Part shown: positions 1 through 7,710 of the stretch, piece after piece
Position numbering within the stretch: the first letter of the stretch is position 1
Layout of the letters: each line of letters opens with the position of its first letter
Translations under genes and position numbers: made by a program
The notes under the pieces: generated by a model
What the model was told of the DNA's origin: nothing
The model's input: the letters and a program-made list of their open reading frames with translations, nothing else
The model's database searches: none
Assembly (NCBI GenBank): GCA_001805375.1
Contig: MHFY01000133.1
Coordinates: 5,959 to 23,375, forward strand
Direction of reading: 5' to 3'
DNA: 17,417 nt
Origin: Omnitrophica WOR_2 bacterium GWA2_47_8
GTDB taxonomy: Bacteria; Omnitrophota; Gorgyraeia; Zapsychrales; GWA2-47-8

Positions 1-35
1 AATAGGATTTGAAGGCCGGCCGTTTAAATCGGGGG

Positions 36-60
36 AAAAATGGCCGCCCCAAACGCGGCC
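36..60 (-). terminator. possible intrinsic terminator after the response regulator gene
   Basis: On the minus strand a GC-only 5-bp stem (GGCCG/CGGCC, bases 42-46 with 56-60) with a 9-nt loop is followed by A and five Ts. It lies about 55 nt beyond the response regulator stop. The stem is short. The surrounding 1-115 is unusually rich in GC palindromes (GGCCGGCC at 14-21, GCGGCCGC near 55-62), so other roles are possible. Confidence 0.35.
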
Positions 61-115
61 GCGGGAGACTCGAAAGTTTCGATGAGGGGGATCTGAGGAC
101 TTTCATGAATACTTA

Positions 116-787
116 TCATTTATCCTTTAAAATGTACCCTGTACCCCGCAAGGTGTGAATAAGCTTTTTTTTGGGACCAGTATCGACTTTTTTCCGCAAA
201 TTGCGGATGTGGACATCGATGAGATTGGACAGGCTGTGAAACTCTTCGTTCCAGACATGTTCAGAGATCATGGTCCGGGTAATGACTTCTCCGGCATGGA
301 GCATCATGTATTCAAGGAGGGCGAATTCTTTAGAAGTGAGATTGATATTCCGGCCGGCACGCATCACATCATGGTTCAGCAGATTCAATTCTAGGTCATC
401 TATCTTTAGGACATCGTTCTTATCATCACGCTGCCGGCGCAATAGAGCGCGGATCCTGGCTAACAGTTCGGCGAAGGCAAAGGGTTTGGCCAAGTAATCA
501 TCAGCACCGGAATTCAGCCCTTTGATGCGGTCATTCAGTTCAGTACGGGCGGTTAAAATCAAAATGGGGGTGTTATTTTTTTTCTCGCGAAGCTGCTTGC
601 AAATCTTAAGCCCATCGATCTTAGGTAGCATCAGATCAAGGATGATCAGATCATAGGTATTGATGTCCGCAAAATAGAGGCCCTCTTCTCCGTCCTTAGT
701 GACGTCAACGGCGAAATTATTTTCCTTTAATCCCCGCTTAAGGAAATTGGCAATTTTATTTTCATCTTCGATCAGTAGAACGCGCAT
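116..787 (-). CDS. OmpR/PhoB-family response regulator, CusR-like (heavy-metal type)
   Basis: This is a 223-aa two-component response regulator, a DNA-binding transcription factor switched by phosphorylation from a partner histidine kinase. The receiver domain spans about residues 1-118. It has the acidic pair E7/D8, phospho-acceptor D51 (in LDLMLP), switch T79 and K101 (in AKPF). The winged-helix Trans_reg_C domain spans about 127-222. Its recognition region, VWNEEFHSLSNLIDVHIRN, resembles CusR/CopR-type metal regulators. Length is normal for the family. No clear Shine-Dalgarno precedes the ATG, and a TATAAT lies 37 nt upstream of it. No kinase is identifiable inside the window; it may lie beyond the left edge or elsewhere. 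The metal specificity is inferred only from family resemblance and from the neighbouring LTxxQ/sigma cassette. Confidence 0.93.
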   Translation of the reverse strand: MRVLLIEDENKIANFLKRGLKENNFAVDVTKDGEEGLYFADINTYDLIILDLMLPKIDGLKICKQLREKKNNTPILILTARTELNDRIKGLNSGADDYLAKPFAFAELLARIRALLRRQRDDKNDVLKIDDLELNLLNHDVMRAGRNINLTSKEFALLEYMMLHAGEVITRTMISEHVWNEEFHSLSNLIDVHIRNLRKKVDTGPKKKLIHTLRGTGYILKDK

Positions 788-790
788 AAT

Positions 791-829
791 AATAGCTAGG
801 GTGTTGTCCCTAAGCGTGAAGCTATTATA
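791..829 (-). promoter_or_regulatory. -10 box and inverted repeat upstream of the response regulator
   Basis: A TATAAT hexamer on the minus strand (824-829) is followed by an interrupted inverted repeat that reaches almost to the start codon. AATAGCTAGGG (791-801, plus strand) can pair with CCCT (808-811) and AGCTATT (820-826). No convincing -35 box at 16-18 bp was found. It could be an autoregulatory operator or a 5'-UTR hairpin. Confidence 0.35.
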
Positions 830-937
830 AAAAATCCCTCCTCAAAAAGCTATCAAAATTATTTCACCCTCGGGAAATCACTCCCCAAAGGTAATTTTAT
901 CTTCCTTGGTGGTTTAGCTTTTAATTTTATAAAATAA

Positions 938-977
938 GGGCGGAATTTCCCTAATATAGAAAAGGAAAATTCCGCCC
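938..977 (-). terminator. intrinsic terminator after the LTxxQ protein gene
   Basis: An 11-bp perfect stem (938-948 with 967-977, GGGCGGAATTT/AAATTCCGCCC) lies 28 nt past the stop of the 1005-1487 gene. It is followed by a T-rich TTATTTTAT tract on the minus strand. The plus strand also shows T6 after the stem (980-985), so it could work in both directions. It ends the sigma/anti-sigma/LTxxQ transcript and separates it from the response regulator. Confidence 0.8.
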
Positions 978-1004
978 CATTTTTTGATCCCTACCAATTA
1001 AATA

Positions 1005-1487
1005 TTACTTATCTTCTTTCTCAAAATGCTCTTTAAAACGCTCTTTCCTTTTGTTCTTCCAATCCTCTTTTAGCTGCATGAACTTTTGGAATTGTTCCGC
1101 TGTGAGGATCTTACGGACCTCTAAAACGCCCTCTAACTGATGGTCTTCCTGCTGGGCTTTCAGGGCTTTCAGTTCATTATGGACCTGCTGAACTTTATTC
1201 GTATCGACCTCTGGTTTCTGCAACTCTGCGCGGACCTCTTCCCTCTTGGCCTTGATCTGTTCGTGCAGGCCTTTCATCTGGCCGCGATGCTTTTCCTTAT
1301 GTGCATCCAGCTGCGCCTGCTGCTCAGGCGTTAACCCGAGTTCTTTATACATCTCGGCCTTTTTTTCTGCCCATTTTTCCTTCATTTTTCCCTTGTGCTC
1401 TCCTTCATACCCGGCCAAAGCCAGCGAGGATGAAAAGAGCAAAAGACTTAAAGCAACACCTAAAACAACATTTTTCTTATAATTCAT
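1005..1487 (-). CDS. Spy/CpxP/CnrX-like periplasmic LTxxQ protein
   Basis: This is a 160-aa secreted protein with a Sec signal peptide of about 25 residues (hydrophobic VVLGVALSLLLFSSSLALA). The mature part is highly charged and helical. Two LTxxQ signatures, LTPEQ (52-56) and LTAEQ (128-132), mark the Spy/CpxP/ZraP/CnrX superfamily of periplasmic chaperones and metal sensors. A longer reading frame upstream was rejected, because the ATG at 1487 has an AAAGGAG Shine-Dalgarno and opens the signal peptide. It is the third gene after an ECF sigma factor and its anti-sigma factor, 19 nt from the latter. That matches the logic of CnrYXH, where the LTxxQ protein is the periplasmic sensor, but it could also be a chaperone output of the regulon. 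No obvious His/Cys metal cluster is visible. Confidence 0.85.
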   Translation of the reverse strand: MNYKKNVVLGVALSLLLFSSSLALAGYEGEHKGKMKEKWAEKKAEMYKELGLTPEQQAQLDAHKEKHRGQMKGLHEQIKAKREEVRAELQKPEVDTNKVQQVHNELKALKAQQEDHQLEGVLEVRKILTAEQFQKFMQLKEDWKNKRKERFKEHFEKEDK

Positions 1488-1506
1488 AGCGTTTCTCCTT
1501 TCGAAT

Positions 1507-2004
1507 TTAAAAAAAATACTGTTCAATATCCGTGCCATAACTTTCTTCTTCGACATCATTGACCGTGGATTCATCCGTCAGATAAGCAAGGTCCTGAATA
1601 TTTTCGCTGGATGATGTTTCGGCCGCTTTTTCATTTATAGATCTAAAATACAACGACCCGGCCAAAATAAGGGCCACGGCCAAAGATAAAACCAAAGCCG
1701 GTTGAGGGATAAAGATCAATTCTCTCCATTTAGCAAAAATATCCCCCGTTGAACGGGCAGGCAACTTTTCTGAAGACCTCTCTTCGATCCTTTGTTTAAT
1801 ATTTTTCCAAACTTCCTCTTGCGGCAAAGAAACCTTTTCGGATAGAAGGAAAGGCGCGACCAAAGATTTACGGGCTGCAGCCAAGAATTCCCGGCAATGC
1901 AGGCAATCCGACAAGTGACGCTCGATGCCATCGGCGCTTTGCTTATCCAATTGACCGTCCAAATAATCCGTCAATAAAATATCCTGTATCTCTTTACACG
2001 TCAT
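1507..2004 (-). CDS. zinc-finger (ZAS/zf-HC2) anti-sigma factor, single membrane helix
   Basis: This is a 165-aa anti-sigma factor expected to hold the sigma factor encoded just upstream. The N-terminal ZAS domain shows C3, then H30-x3-C34-x2-C37 (HLSDCLHC), the classic zinc-binding anti-sigma motif. One transmembrane helix lies at about residues 102-120. An acidic tail of some 45 residues follows, which would be periplasmic. The start overlaps the end of the sigma gene by 11 nt and has a GAGGTGAT Shine-Dalgarno, so the two are probably translationally coupled. The signal may come from the LTxxQ protein, or from proteolysis of the periplasmic tail; the sequence does not decide between them. 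Confidence 0.92.
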   Translation of the reverse strand: MTCKEIQDILLTDYLDGQLDKQSADGIERHLSDCLHCREFLAAARKSLVAPFLLSEKVSLPQEEVWKNIKQRIEERSSEKLPARSTGDIFAKWRELIFIPQPALVLSLAVALILAGSLYFRSINEKAAETSSSENIQDLAYLTDESTVNDVEEESYGTDIEQYFF

Positions 2005-2554
2005 GTTTGATCACCTCTTTTTTTAAAGCCAGCATGGCCTCTCTCGCCCGCTTGATCCGCGAACGGACCGTATTTATAGGCATCTGCAACGCTTTTGAGA
2101 TCTCTTCATAGCTTAAGCCTTCGAAGCCCCTTAAAACGATACACGCCCTTTGATCGGGGTTAAGCATATTTAACAAAGCCTGAACTTCTTTTTCGCTGAT
2201 CTGTGAGTCCATCTTCTCCACGGCCCCCGGATCCGGACTTTTTAGATCGAAAACCTGGGTATATTCAACCATATTATTACGGTGTTTTGCCGCCCTCTTG
2301 GCATAATTGATCGCGGCATTGACCGTGATTCTGTAAACCCAAGTTTTAAACGACGAGGCGAAACGGAAATCCTTTAAATTATCATAGATCGTCACAAATA
2401 CTTCCTGTGTAACATCTTGCGCGTCTTCCCGCCGGTTAACGACCCGGAAAGCCACATTGGCCACAAAATGAAAATAATGGCGGTAAATCTTTTCAAAAGC
2501 ATCTATATCCCCTTGCGATGCTTCAACGATCACGTTTTTTGCGATATCGTCCAT
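1994..2554 (-). CDS. ECF (sigma-70 family) RNA polymerase sigma factor
   Basis: This is a 186-aa extracytoplasmic-function sigma factor. Region 2 spans about residues 15-85 and contains DAQDVTQEVFV (44-54) and the TWVYRITVNAAIN stretch. A variable linker follows, then region 4 at about 121-178 with LRGFEGLSYEEIS and the helix-turn-helix MPINTVRSRIKRAR. The frame is open 40 codons further upstream, but the ATG at 2554 was chosen because MDDIAKNVIVEASQGD is the usual ECF N-terminus and the extension runs through the promoter. No strong Shine-Dalgarno is visible. It heads the operon with its anti-sigma factor and the LTxxQ protein. Confidence 0.93.
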   Translation of the reverse strand: MDDIAKNVIVEASQGDIDAFEKIYRHYFHFVANVAFRVVNRREDAQDVTQEVFVTIYDNLKDFRFASSFKTWVYRITVNAAINYAKRAAKHRNNMVEYTQVFDLKSPDPGAVEKMDSQISEKEVQALLNMLNPDQRACIVLRGFEGLSYEEISKALQMPINTVRSRIKRAREAMLALKKEVIKHDV

Positions 2555-2580
2555 AGCTGGTTTTCTGTTAGTTAGACAAT

Positions 2581-2614
2581 CAAAAGATTCAAAAGTTCCT
2601 TTAATCTTTTGAAT
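2581..2614 (-). promoter_or_regulatory. two overlapping 9-bp inverted repeats over the sigma operon start site
   Basis: CAAAAGATT (2581-2589) pairs with AATCTTTTG (2603-2611), and ATTCAAAAG (2587-2595) pairs with CTTTTGAAT (2606-2614). The two arrangements share bases and exclude each other as hairpins. The predicted start site is near 2606, so only part would be transcribed. A DNA operator is therefore at least as likely as an RNA switch. Confidence 0.4.
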
Positions 2615-2640
2615 TATATCAAATCTAAAAGCACCCTCAA
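2613..2640 (-). promoter_or_regulatory. sigma70-like promoter of the ECF operon
   Basis: On the minus strand TTGAGG (2635-2640), a 16-bp spacer and TATAAT (2613-2618) form a good housekeeping promoter. It gives a leader of about 50 nt before the sigma start codon. No clear ECF-type AAC/CGT promoter was recognised, so autoregulation through the ECF sigma is not evident from this site. Confidence 0.55.
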
Positions 2641-2641
2641 G

Positions 2642-2683
2642 GAATAAGATCAACAGAGCCCTAAATAAGGTCAACAGGGCCCT
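2642..2683. repeat. 21-bp imperfect tandem repeat upstream of the ECF promoter
   Basis: Two adjacent 21-nt units (2642-2662 and 2663-2683) match at 18 of 21 positions, with core ATAAG-x-TCAACAG-x-GCCCT. On the minus strand they sit just upstream of the -35 box at 2635-2640. The 21-bp period is two helical turns, so both copies face the same side of the DNA, as expected for an activator or repressor site. Confidence 0.6.
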
Positions 2684-2720
2684 AGATCAATGCATATAAT
2701 TTAAGTTGTCAGGATAAGCC

Positions 2721-2749
2721 TAGACATCCGCACGTTCTATTGTTAACAT
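2721..2749 (+). promoter_or_regulatory. candidate promoter of the GT-C gene
   Basis: TAGACA (2721-2726), a 17-bp spacer and TAACAT (2744-2749) resemble a sigma70 promoter. The leader would be only about 10 nt before the ATG at 2766. No Shine-Dalgarno precedes that ATG. Confidence 0.3.
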
Positions 2750-2765
2750 ATTTTTTAACCAGCCT

Positions 2766-4820
2766 ATGCAACGATTTTTCCCTATACTCTGCAACGTCAT
2801 TAAATGGCTATTCATTGGCGCGTGCCTGGCCTCCATGATAGGCCTGTCCACGTACAATTTTTTTGGCCACACGCTCATTGAATCCGCCTATTATGGAAAA
2901 TCTATTCCTTTTCTCAATAACATTATAGAAGGCCGCGATGTCCACCCTTTGGAATATTACCTTCAAATATATGATCAATGGATCGAACCGAAGCTGCTGT
3001 TATTGTATAAAATAACGATCGTCCTCACCCTGCTTTATCTGTCTTGCTGGCTTATCACCAAAAAATTCTGGGCCCATCTGGTCATCCTTAGCTTATTCCT
3101 GATCGCTTTCTGGGTCCGGTTCCCTCATCTGGACCGTCCGCTGGGCGATCATCATGAATGGGTGACGGAACATACTTTGATCATCCTGCAAAATTGGGAG
3201 TCTCAGGGCGCGCTGAAACATAAGTTTGACCTTTTGATGACGTTCCCGGGAGAAAATAACCGCGGGGTTGCCGAATATACCGGCCGACTGATCAATAAAG
3301 CCGGAGAAGGCTATTACGTGAGCTTTCCTCCCGGTGCTGTGATATGGCCCTACCTTATTTTTAAACTTCTCGGCCTGTCTGCCACACCGCTCAATCTTCA
3401 GGTCCTGAATATATTCTTTCATTTGATCGCCAGCCTCATATTCTTCTTTATCACTAAAAAGATCCTGTCCGCGTCTTATTACCCAAAGGAGGCGCTAGCT
3501 GTCATTGGGGTCCTTTTTCTACTGTTTCTCCCCGGCCATCTCTGGTTCTTTTCTAATATTTATTCCTGGGATATCTTCTGGTTTTATGCCCTGCTTGCGG
3601 CGACCGCGTGCACGCTTACCCTTAAAGAACGCATCGACACGAACCAGCCCCTTGAGCCGTATCTTGGTTTGTATGGAGTATCCATTTTTGTCCTCATTTA
3701 TTCCGATATCTACGGCCTCTTATACGCTTTAACCGTCATTTTGTTCACGCTGGAAATGATGGGAAAAAATAAGGCTTATAAAAAAATAATTCCCGTGACC
3801 TTAGCCGCTTTTTTTGCTGCATTTTTATTAACGGCCCTTCAATATAGTTCGATCGCTGGGCCAAAATCTCTCTGGGAATGTCTGTTATCCACCCGGAAAA
3901 ATTACCTCTTTCAAGGCTTGGGCGACTTTCAAAATATGTGGCTTCACGCAAGGACCGCTTACAACTTACTGTTTATTCCTCTCGTTATCACGCTGGCAGC
4001 CGTGGTTATCCAGCAGAAAAAGAATTTCTTAAATTCGTTTTCTTCTCTGGAACGCGCGGCCCTCTTCCTGACATTTTCTCCGGCGGTGCTATTCTACATG
4101 ATCCAGACACGCTGGTCCGCCATCCATGATTATTCGATGCTGCGTATCGTACCGTTCTTGATCCTGGCGCTGATCATCCTCTTAAGCAAACTGCGTATTC
4201 CCCTGACCTGGACCACGAAGACCATCCTTGCTGTCCTAATCTGGAAATTTCTATGGGCCTGCATTTATTATTACGGGGTCTGCTTCAGTTACAGTGCCGA
4301 CGTTTCCTTTTTTAAACGGCATGGAGAGTTTATCCGGAATAACGCTAACGATGACGAAGTTGTATTTATTGTGACTGAGTACCATGAAGGGATAGACCCC
4401 CGGTATTCTTATTACGCCCGGCGCAACGTCCAATGGATAGGCAATCCGTTGCACGCTGTGGGCTGGCTTCTAACTTATGGGAAACAAAAAGGCGTTGCCG
4501 TTTATTTTGATCATATCAATGGCGCAACGAATCCAAAAAGAATCGATCTGGGCAATCTATCCGAAGAATTGTCGAAATATAAAATAAAAGATTTCCAAAT
4601 TCTCAAAGATTATTCCAGTATAAAGAAAATAGAATTAATATTGGAAGACGGCGGGAAACGGATCATGCGGTTTAAGAACGGACTTATGTTATCGGATAGC
4701 TTTATTAACCCGCAAGGGCAAAGGACGAAAGAGATCACCGTTGATTATTGGACTTTGGACGCCACCCAAACTGACTACGACGATCAGGGGAACATCGCGA
4801 CCCAAAAAGAACTTCTTTGA
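2766..4820 (+). CDS. integral-membrane GT-C-type glycosyltransferase (PMT/ArnT-like)
   Basis: This is a 684-aa polytopic membrane protein with about a dozen hydrophobic segments between residues 10 and 500 and a soluble C-terminal part of about 170 residues. It resembles GT-C enzymes, which move sugars from polyprenyl-phosphate carriers on the outer face of the inner membrane. The first large loop holds an acidic/His cluster, GDHHEW (127-132), at the place of the catalytic acidic motif. YYVSFPPGAVIWPYL (183-197) is the typical GT-C stretch before the next helix. Donor and acceptor cannot be read from the sequence. It ends 9 bp from the convergent GT2-GT4 gene. No Shine-Dalgarno precedes the start. 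Confidence 0.7.
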   Translation: MQRFFPILCNVIKWLFIGACLASMIGLSTYNFFGHTLIESAYYGKSIPFLNNIIEGRDVHPLEYYLQIYDQWIEPKLLLLYKITIVLTLLYLSCWLITKKFWAHLVILSLFLIAFWVRFPHLDRPLGDHHEWVTEHTLIILQNWESQGALKHKFDLLMTFPGENNRGVAEYTGRLINKAGEGYYVSFPPGAVIWPYLIFKLLGLSATPLNLQVLNIFFHLIASLIFFFITKKILSASYYPKEALAVIGVLFLLFLPGHLWFFSNIYSWDIFWFYALLAATACTLTLKERIDTNQPLEPYLGLYGVSIFVLIYSDIYGLLYALTVILFTLEMMGKNKAYKKIIPVTLAAFFAAFLLTALQYSSIAGPKSLWECLLSTRKNYLFQGLGDFQNMWLHARTAYNLLFIPLVITLAAVVIQQKKNFLNSFSSLERAALFLTFSPAVLFYMIQTRWSAIHDYSMLRIVPFLILALIILLSKLRIPLTWTTKTILAVLIWKFLWACIYYYGVCFSYSADVSFFKRHGEFIRNNANDDEVVFIVTEYHEGIDPRYSYYARRNVQWIGNPLHAVGWLLTYGKQKGVAVYFDHINGATNPKRIDLGNLSEELSKYKIKDFQILKDYSSIKKIELILEDGGKRIMRFKNGLMLSDSFINPQGQRTKEITVDYWTLDATQTDYDDQGNIATQKELL

Positions 4821-4829
4821 TCCAATCTC

Positions 4830-7151
4830 TTATTTAACGTGCCCGCCCTGCTGAGCCAATCGAGGCAGATTTAATTTACTGAATAAAGATGGCGCGGATG
4901 AACTTCGCTGTGCAGAAAACGATGGATCGCTTTCAGGTTTCTGGGGTTCCAACTGAAGGGTTTCTTCAAACAACCGGCCGTAATTCTCTATCATCGTATC
5001 CAGGGAAAATTTTGCCAAGACCGATCGGCGGGATTCGCGGGCGATACGTTCATACAGCGCGGGGTCTTTGACCAATTTTTCAACAATAGCCGTGACATCC
5101 CCCACGACATTTTTGTGGGCATGGACCAAAAAGCCGTTCTTCCCATGCTCAATGGCCTCATTCATAGCCCCGACGTCGGTCGCAATGACCGGCACGCTCA
5201 TCGACATCGCCTCAACGGCGACCAAGGCCAATCCCTCCAGCTCGGAAACCAATAAGAACAGATACGAATCAGCCAATAATTCCCTGACCTCGTTTTGCGG
5301 GATCATGCCGGTTAAAATGAATTTATCCTGCAATCCGTAATCCTGGACCTTTTCCTTCACGAATTTCGTGTCTTCCCCGTCCCCGGCCATCACGAACACC
5401 ATGGGATCAGCCAAACCCTTGTCGACCAAGGCCTTAGCCGCTTCAACGAACAAAAGCGGCCTTTTGATCCAGGCCATGCGCGCCACGACAGAGACGATCT
5501 TCGCATCCGGGTTGAGCCCGCGGCGTTTCTTGAATTTTCCTTTTTGCAATTGATCCGGGTCAAACTGCTTCATATCATTCCCGTTATAAATGCACACCAT
5601 GCGCGGCTCATAATTTGATTTGAAATTTTCCTTCTTATATTGGCTGAGCATGACATTCCTTAACCGTTGGCTGATACAGACCCGCCGGTCAATGTAAGGC
5701 GCTACCCAGCGCAAAGTGTCCGTTGTCGCCGCATACTGCTCTAAATGAATCAGGTCCACAACCTTGACCCAGGGGAATTCTTCCTTGAGCTGCGGCAAAA
5801 TATTATATCCGTGTTCTGGGTTGGAGATAAGAACCATCTTGATATCCAGGATCCTGATCATATCGGCGACATGCGCGAAATATACTTCCTGCGAGGAATG
5901 ATAAATATTCACGAATTGCTCCGGCAGAAGAATAATACCGGCGAACAGATCGCTGAAATGTTTGCACCATTTATTATTCTCCTTTTTGGCCCCCAGCAGG
6001 AAAAAGGTATACCCTTTGGTCCGCAGTCCTCCCACAATATCACCGACCACCTTCTCTGATCCGCCGACCACCATCTGCGGGATAAGGCAAAGCACGCGCG
6101 TCGTATTCGTATATTTTTGCGCCATTTTCTTAATAAGCAGGATCTTAAATCGTCTCCACAGGTCTTTCGGGTCCGGCGTGGCCATTTTAGGCATGGGGGG
6201 CATAGAAGGGACCAAGGAGATCAGCTTTATGACCGATGCGATGATGTTGGATATAATCTTCGATATCCCGTTAGAGATCGTAGTCAAAAATGGCCTTATT
6301 AAGAGCATCTTCACAACCAAAAAGGCAAAGACAAAACCGGCACGCCAGGACATTTTTATGATCATGCGAAAGACTTGAACAAGGGCGAGCGTATAATCGC
6401 TTCTTCCGCGCGAAAGTAAACGCAGTTCCCTAAAAAAATTTTCCGTAGCCTGAATAAAGCTGATCTTTTCCGTATAACCTCTCTTATACCTGACCACATG
6501 GCGAAGCAGGCCCTGCTTGACCGGCAGTGTCCTTTCTTTAACATTGGGGCCGGAAAGTAAAACAGCCAAAGCCTGAGGACAATGCTTAAGTTCGAATTTC
6601 TTGATCATCCTTAAACAAAATTCAAATTGTTCGACCGGTTCAAATTGGCTGTCATAGCCGCCTACGGCCTGATAAGCTAGGCGGGAAAACAGCAAGCAGG
6701 GGATCGTTCTATTAAAGTTCGGACTGTTGACGTAATCCGGCAATTCCTTAAGGCTCTGGTAATGGGTCTTTACATTGCGGGCATAATAATTCATGTAGAT
6801 GCATTCTGACGGAGGATGGCTGTGCAGGCACTTTAACATTTCTTCCAAAGCCCGGGGCAGAAGTCTTTCCGTATCGCCTAATCTTAAAAAGTATTCGCCG
6901 GTGGCTTGACTGAACCCATCATTTAAAGATTTGGAAACACCCATCGGCAGGCCATGACGGATATACCGTATCCGGGCATCGGAACAGGTATTGACCACAT
7001 TTCTCGTATCATCCCGGGAGGCGTCATCAACAATGAGGACTTCAATATCGCAATGGGATTGGGCCAGGCAGCTTTCTATGGCTTCCTTTAAAAATATAGC
7101 CTTATCCCGTGTGGCAATAACAATACTTACTTTTTTATTGATTGGATTCAT
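4830..7151 (-). CDS. two-domain glycosyltransferase, GT2-GT4 fusion
   Basis: This 773-aa protein joins two glycosyltransferase domains. Residues about 7-230 are a GT-A fold GT2 domain: VSIVIATRDKAIFLKEAI, then VDDASRDD at 41-48. Its usual DxD position reads GDTE (92-95), so metal binding may be altered. A hydrophobic, proline-edged stretch follows (about 271-323), perhaps a membrane-associated linker. Residues about 352-735 are a GT-B fold GT4 domain with VGGSE (362-366), VARMAWIKRP (556-565) and the E-x7-E pair E639/E647 in EGLALVAVE. Such fusions usually build repeating surface glycans by alternating transfers. It probably acts on the cytoplasmic side of the membrane. The last 40 residues are Ser/Pro-rich and probably disordered. 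No Shine-Dalgarno precedes the ATG. Confidence 0.87.
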   Translation of the reverse strand: MNPINKKVSIVIATRDKAIFLKEAIESCLAQSHCDIEVLIVDDASRDDTRNVVNTCSDARIRYIRHGLPMGVSKSLNDGFSQATGEYFLRLGDTERLLPRALEEMLKCLHSHPPSECIYMNYYARNVKTHYQSLKELPDYVNSPNFNRTIPCLLFSRLAYQAVGGYDSQFEPVEQFEFCLRMIKKFELKHCPQALAVLLSGPNVKERTLPVKQGLLRHVVRYKRGYTEKISFIQATENFFRELRLLSRGRSDYTLALVQVFRMIIKMSWRAGFVFAFLVVKMLLIRPFLTTISNGISKIISNIIASVIKLISLVPSMPPMPKMATPDPKDLWRRFKILLIKKMAQKYTNTTRVLCLIPQMVVGGSEKVVGDIVGGLRTKGYTFFLLGAKKENNKWCKHFSDLFAGIILLPEQFVNIYHSSQEVYFAHVADMIRILDIKMVLISNPEHGYNILPQLKEEFPWVKVVDLIHLEQYAATTDTLRWVAPYIDRRVCISQRLRNVMLSQYKKENFKSNYEPRMVCIYNGNDMKQFDPDQLQKGKFKKRRGLNPDAKIVSVVARMAWIKRPLLFVEAAKALVDKGLADPMVFVMAGDGEDTKFVKEKVQDYGLQDKFILTGMIPQNEVRELLADSYLFLLVSELEGLALVAVEAMSMSVPVIATDVGAMNEAIEHGKNGFLVHAHKNVVGDVTAIVEKLVKDPALYERIARESRRSVLAKFSLDTMIENYGRLFEETLQLEPQKPESDPSFSAQRSSSAPSLFSKLNLPRLAQQGGHVK

Positions 7152-7246
7152 AATATATAAAGCGTAACAAGAATAATCTACAATTAGGTCTTTTACAAAT
7201 TATTTTCTCATACCTCACAACTTATTGAAATATATACATTTATAGA

Positions 7247-7705
7247 CTATTTTCTATCCTGTTTTTCGATCGGACTGGTGATAATAAAGGACGCATGCGC
7301 GGCCTGAAAACTGTCGACATTCTGCTGCAAGATCGTTAAGTACCAATGGCCGGCCGCCCAAGGATTATCGTTAAAGATCGGTATGCCGAATTCCGGAAAT
7401 CTGATCCGTGTCCGGCCCGGAAAGATGGATTTTACTTCTGTCAATTTTTGAGATTTCAGCTTCCCGTCTTTAAAAAGTTTGAATTCGAATACCGCGGGTA
7501 AGTTCACGGGCGAGGTGTTTTGCAGGATGATCTCCCCTACAATGGGTTCATACAATTTAAAAGATCCCTTCGGGAGTTTTATTTCGACATTGATCGGCGA
7601 CTTATGGTCCCGGCGGCTGAAATAGGTTTTGGCATAAGCCGGGGAGGGGGCCCCTAAAACGCTCCATAAAGTAAAAAGGAGTATAAAAGATCTTTTGCAA
7701 TTCAT
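7247..7705 (-). CDS. small secreted protein of unknown function, probably beta-sandwich
   Basis: This 152-aa protein starts with a Sec signal peptide (residues 1-25, ending AYA before KT). The mature part of about 127 residues has alternating short hydrophobic strands such as VEIKLPKGSF, IVGEIILQNTS and AVFEFKLFKDG, resembling an Ig-like or intracellular-proteinase-inhibitor-type beta-sandwich. No catalytic motif and no Cys pair is visible in the mature part. It is isolated: the convergent-oriented terminators of the cold-shock gene lie upstream and a 95-bp gap to the glycosyltransferase lies downstream. The start has no Shine-Dalgarno. A TAAAAT box lies only 5 nt before the ATG, so it may be translated from a leaderless mRNA. 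Function is unknown. Confidence 0.75.
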   Translation of the reverse strand: MNCKRSFILLFTLWSVLGAPSPAYAKTYFSRRDHKSPINVEIKLPKGSFKLYEPIVGEIILQNTSPVNLPAVFEFKLFKDGKLKSQKLTEVKSIFPGRTRIRFPEFGIPIFNDNPWAAGHWYLTILQQNVDSFQAAHASFIITSPIEKQDRK

Positions 7706-7710
7706 GGGAT

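Noticed and set aside
1..106. Start of a histidine kinase on the minus strand (ATG at 106, open to the edge)
   Set aside because: The 35 residues are rich in Pro, Arg and Ser with no membrane helix, and no good Shine-Dalgarno precedes the ATG. The frame overlaps a terminator-like hairpin.
1488..1574. Longer N-terminus for the LTxxQ protein
   Set aside because: It overlaps the anti-sigma coding end and would bury the signal peptide. The ATG at 1487 has a strong Shine-Dalgarno.
2555..2674. 40-residue N-terminal extension of the ECF sigma factor
   Set aside because: The extension runs over the promoter and tandem repeats and does not resemble ECF proteins.
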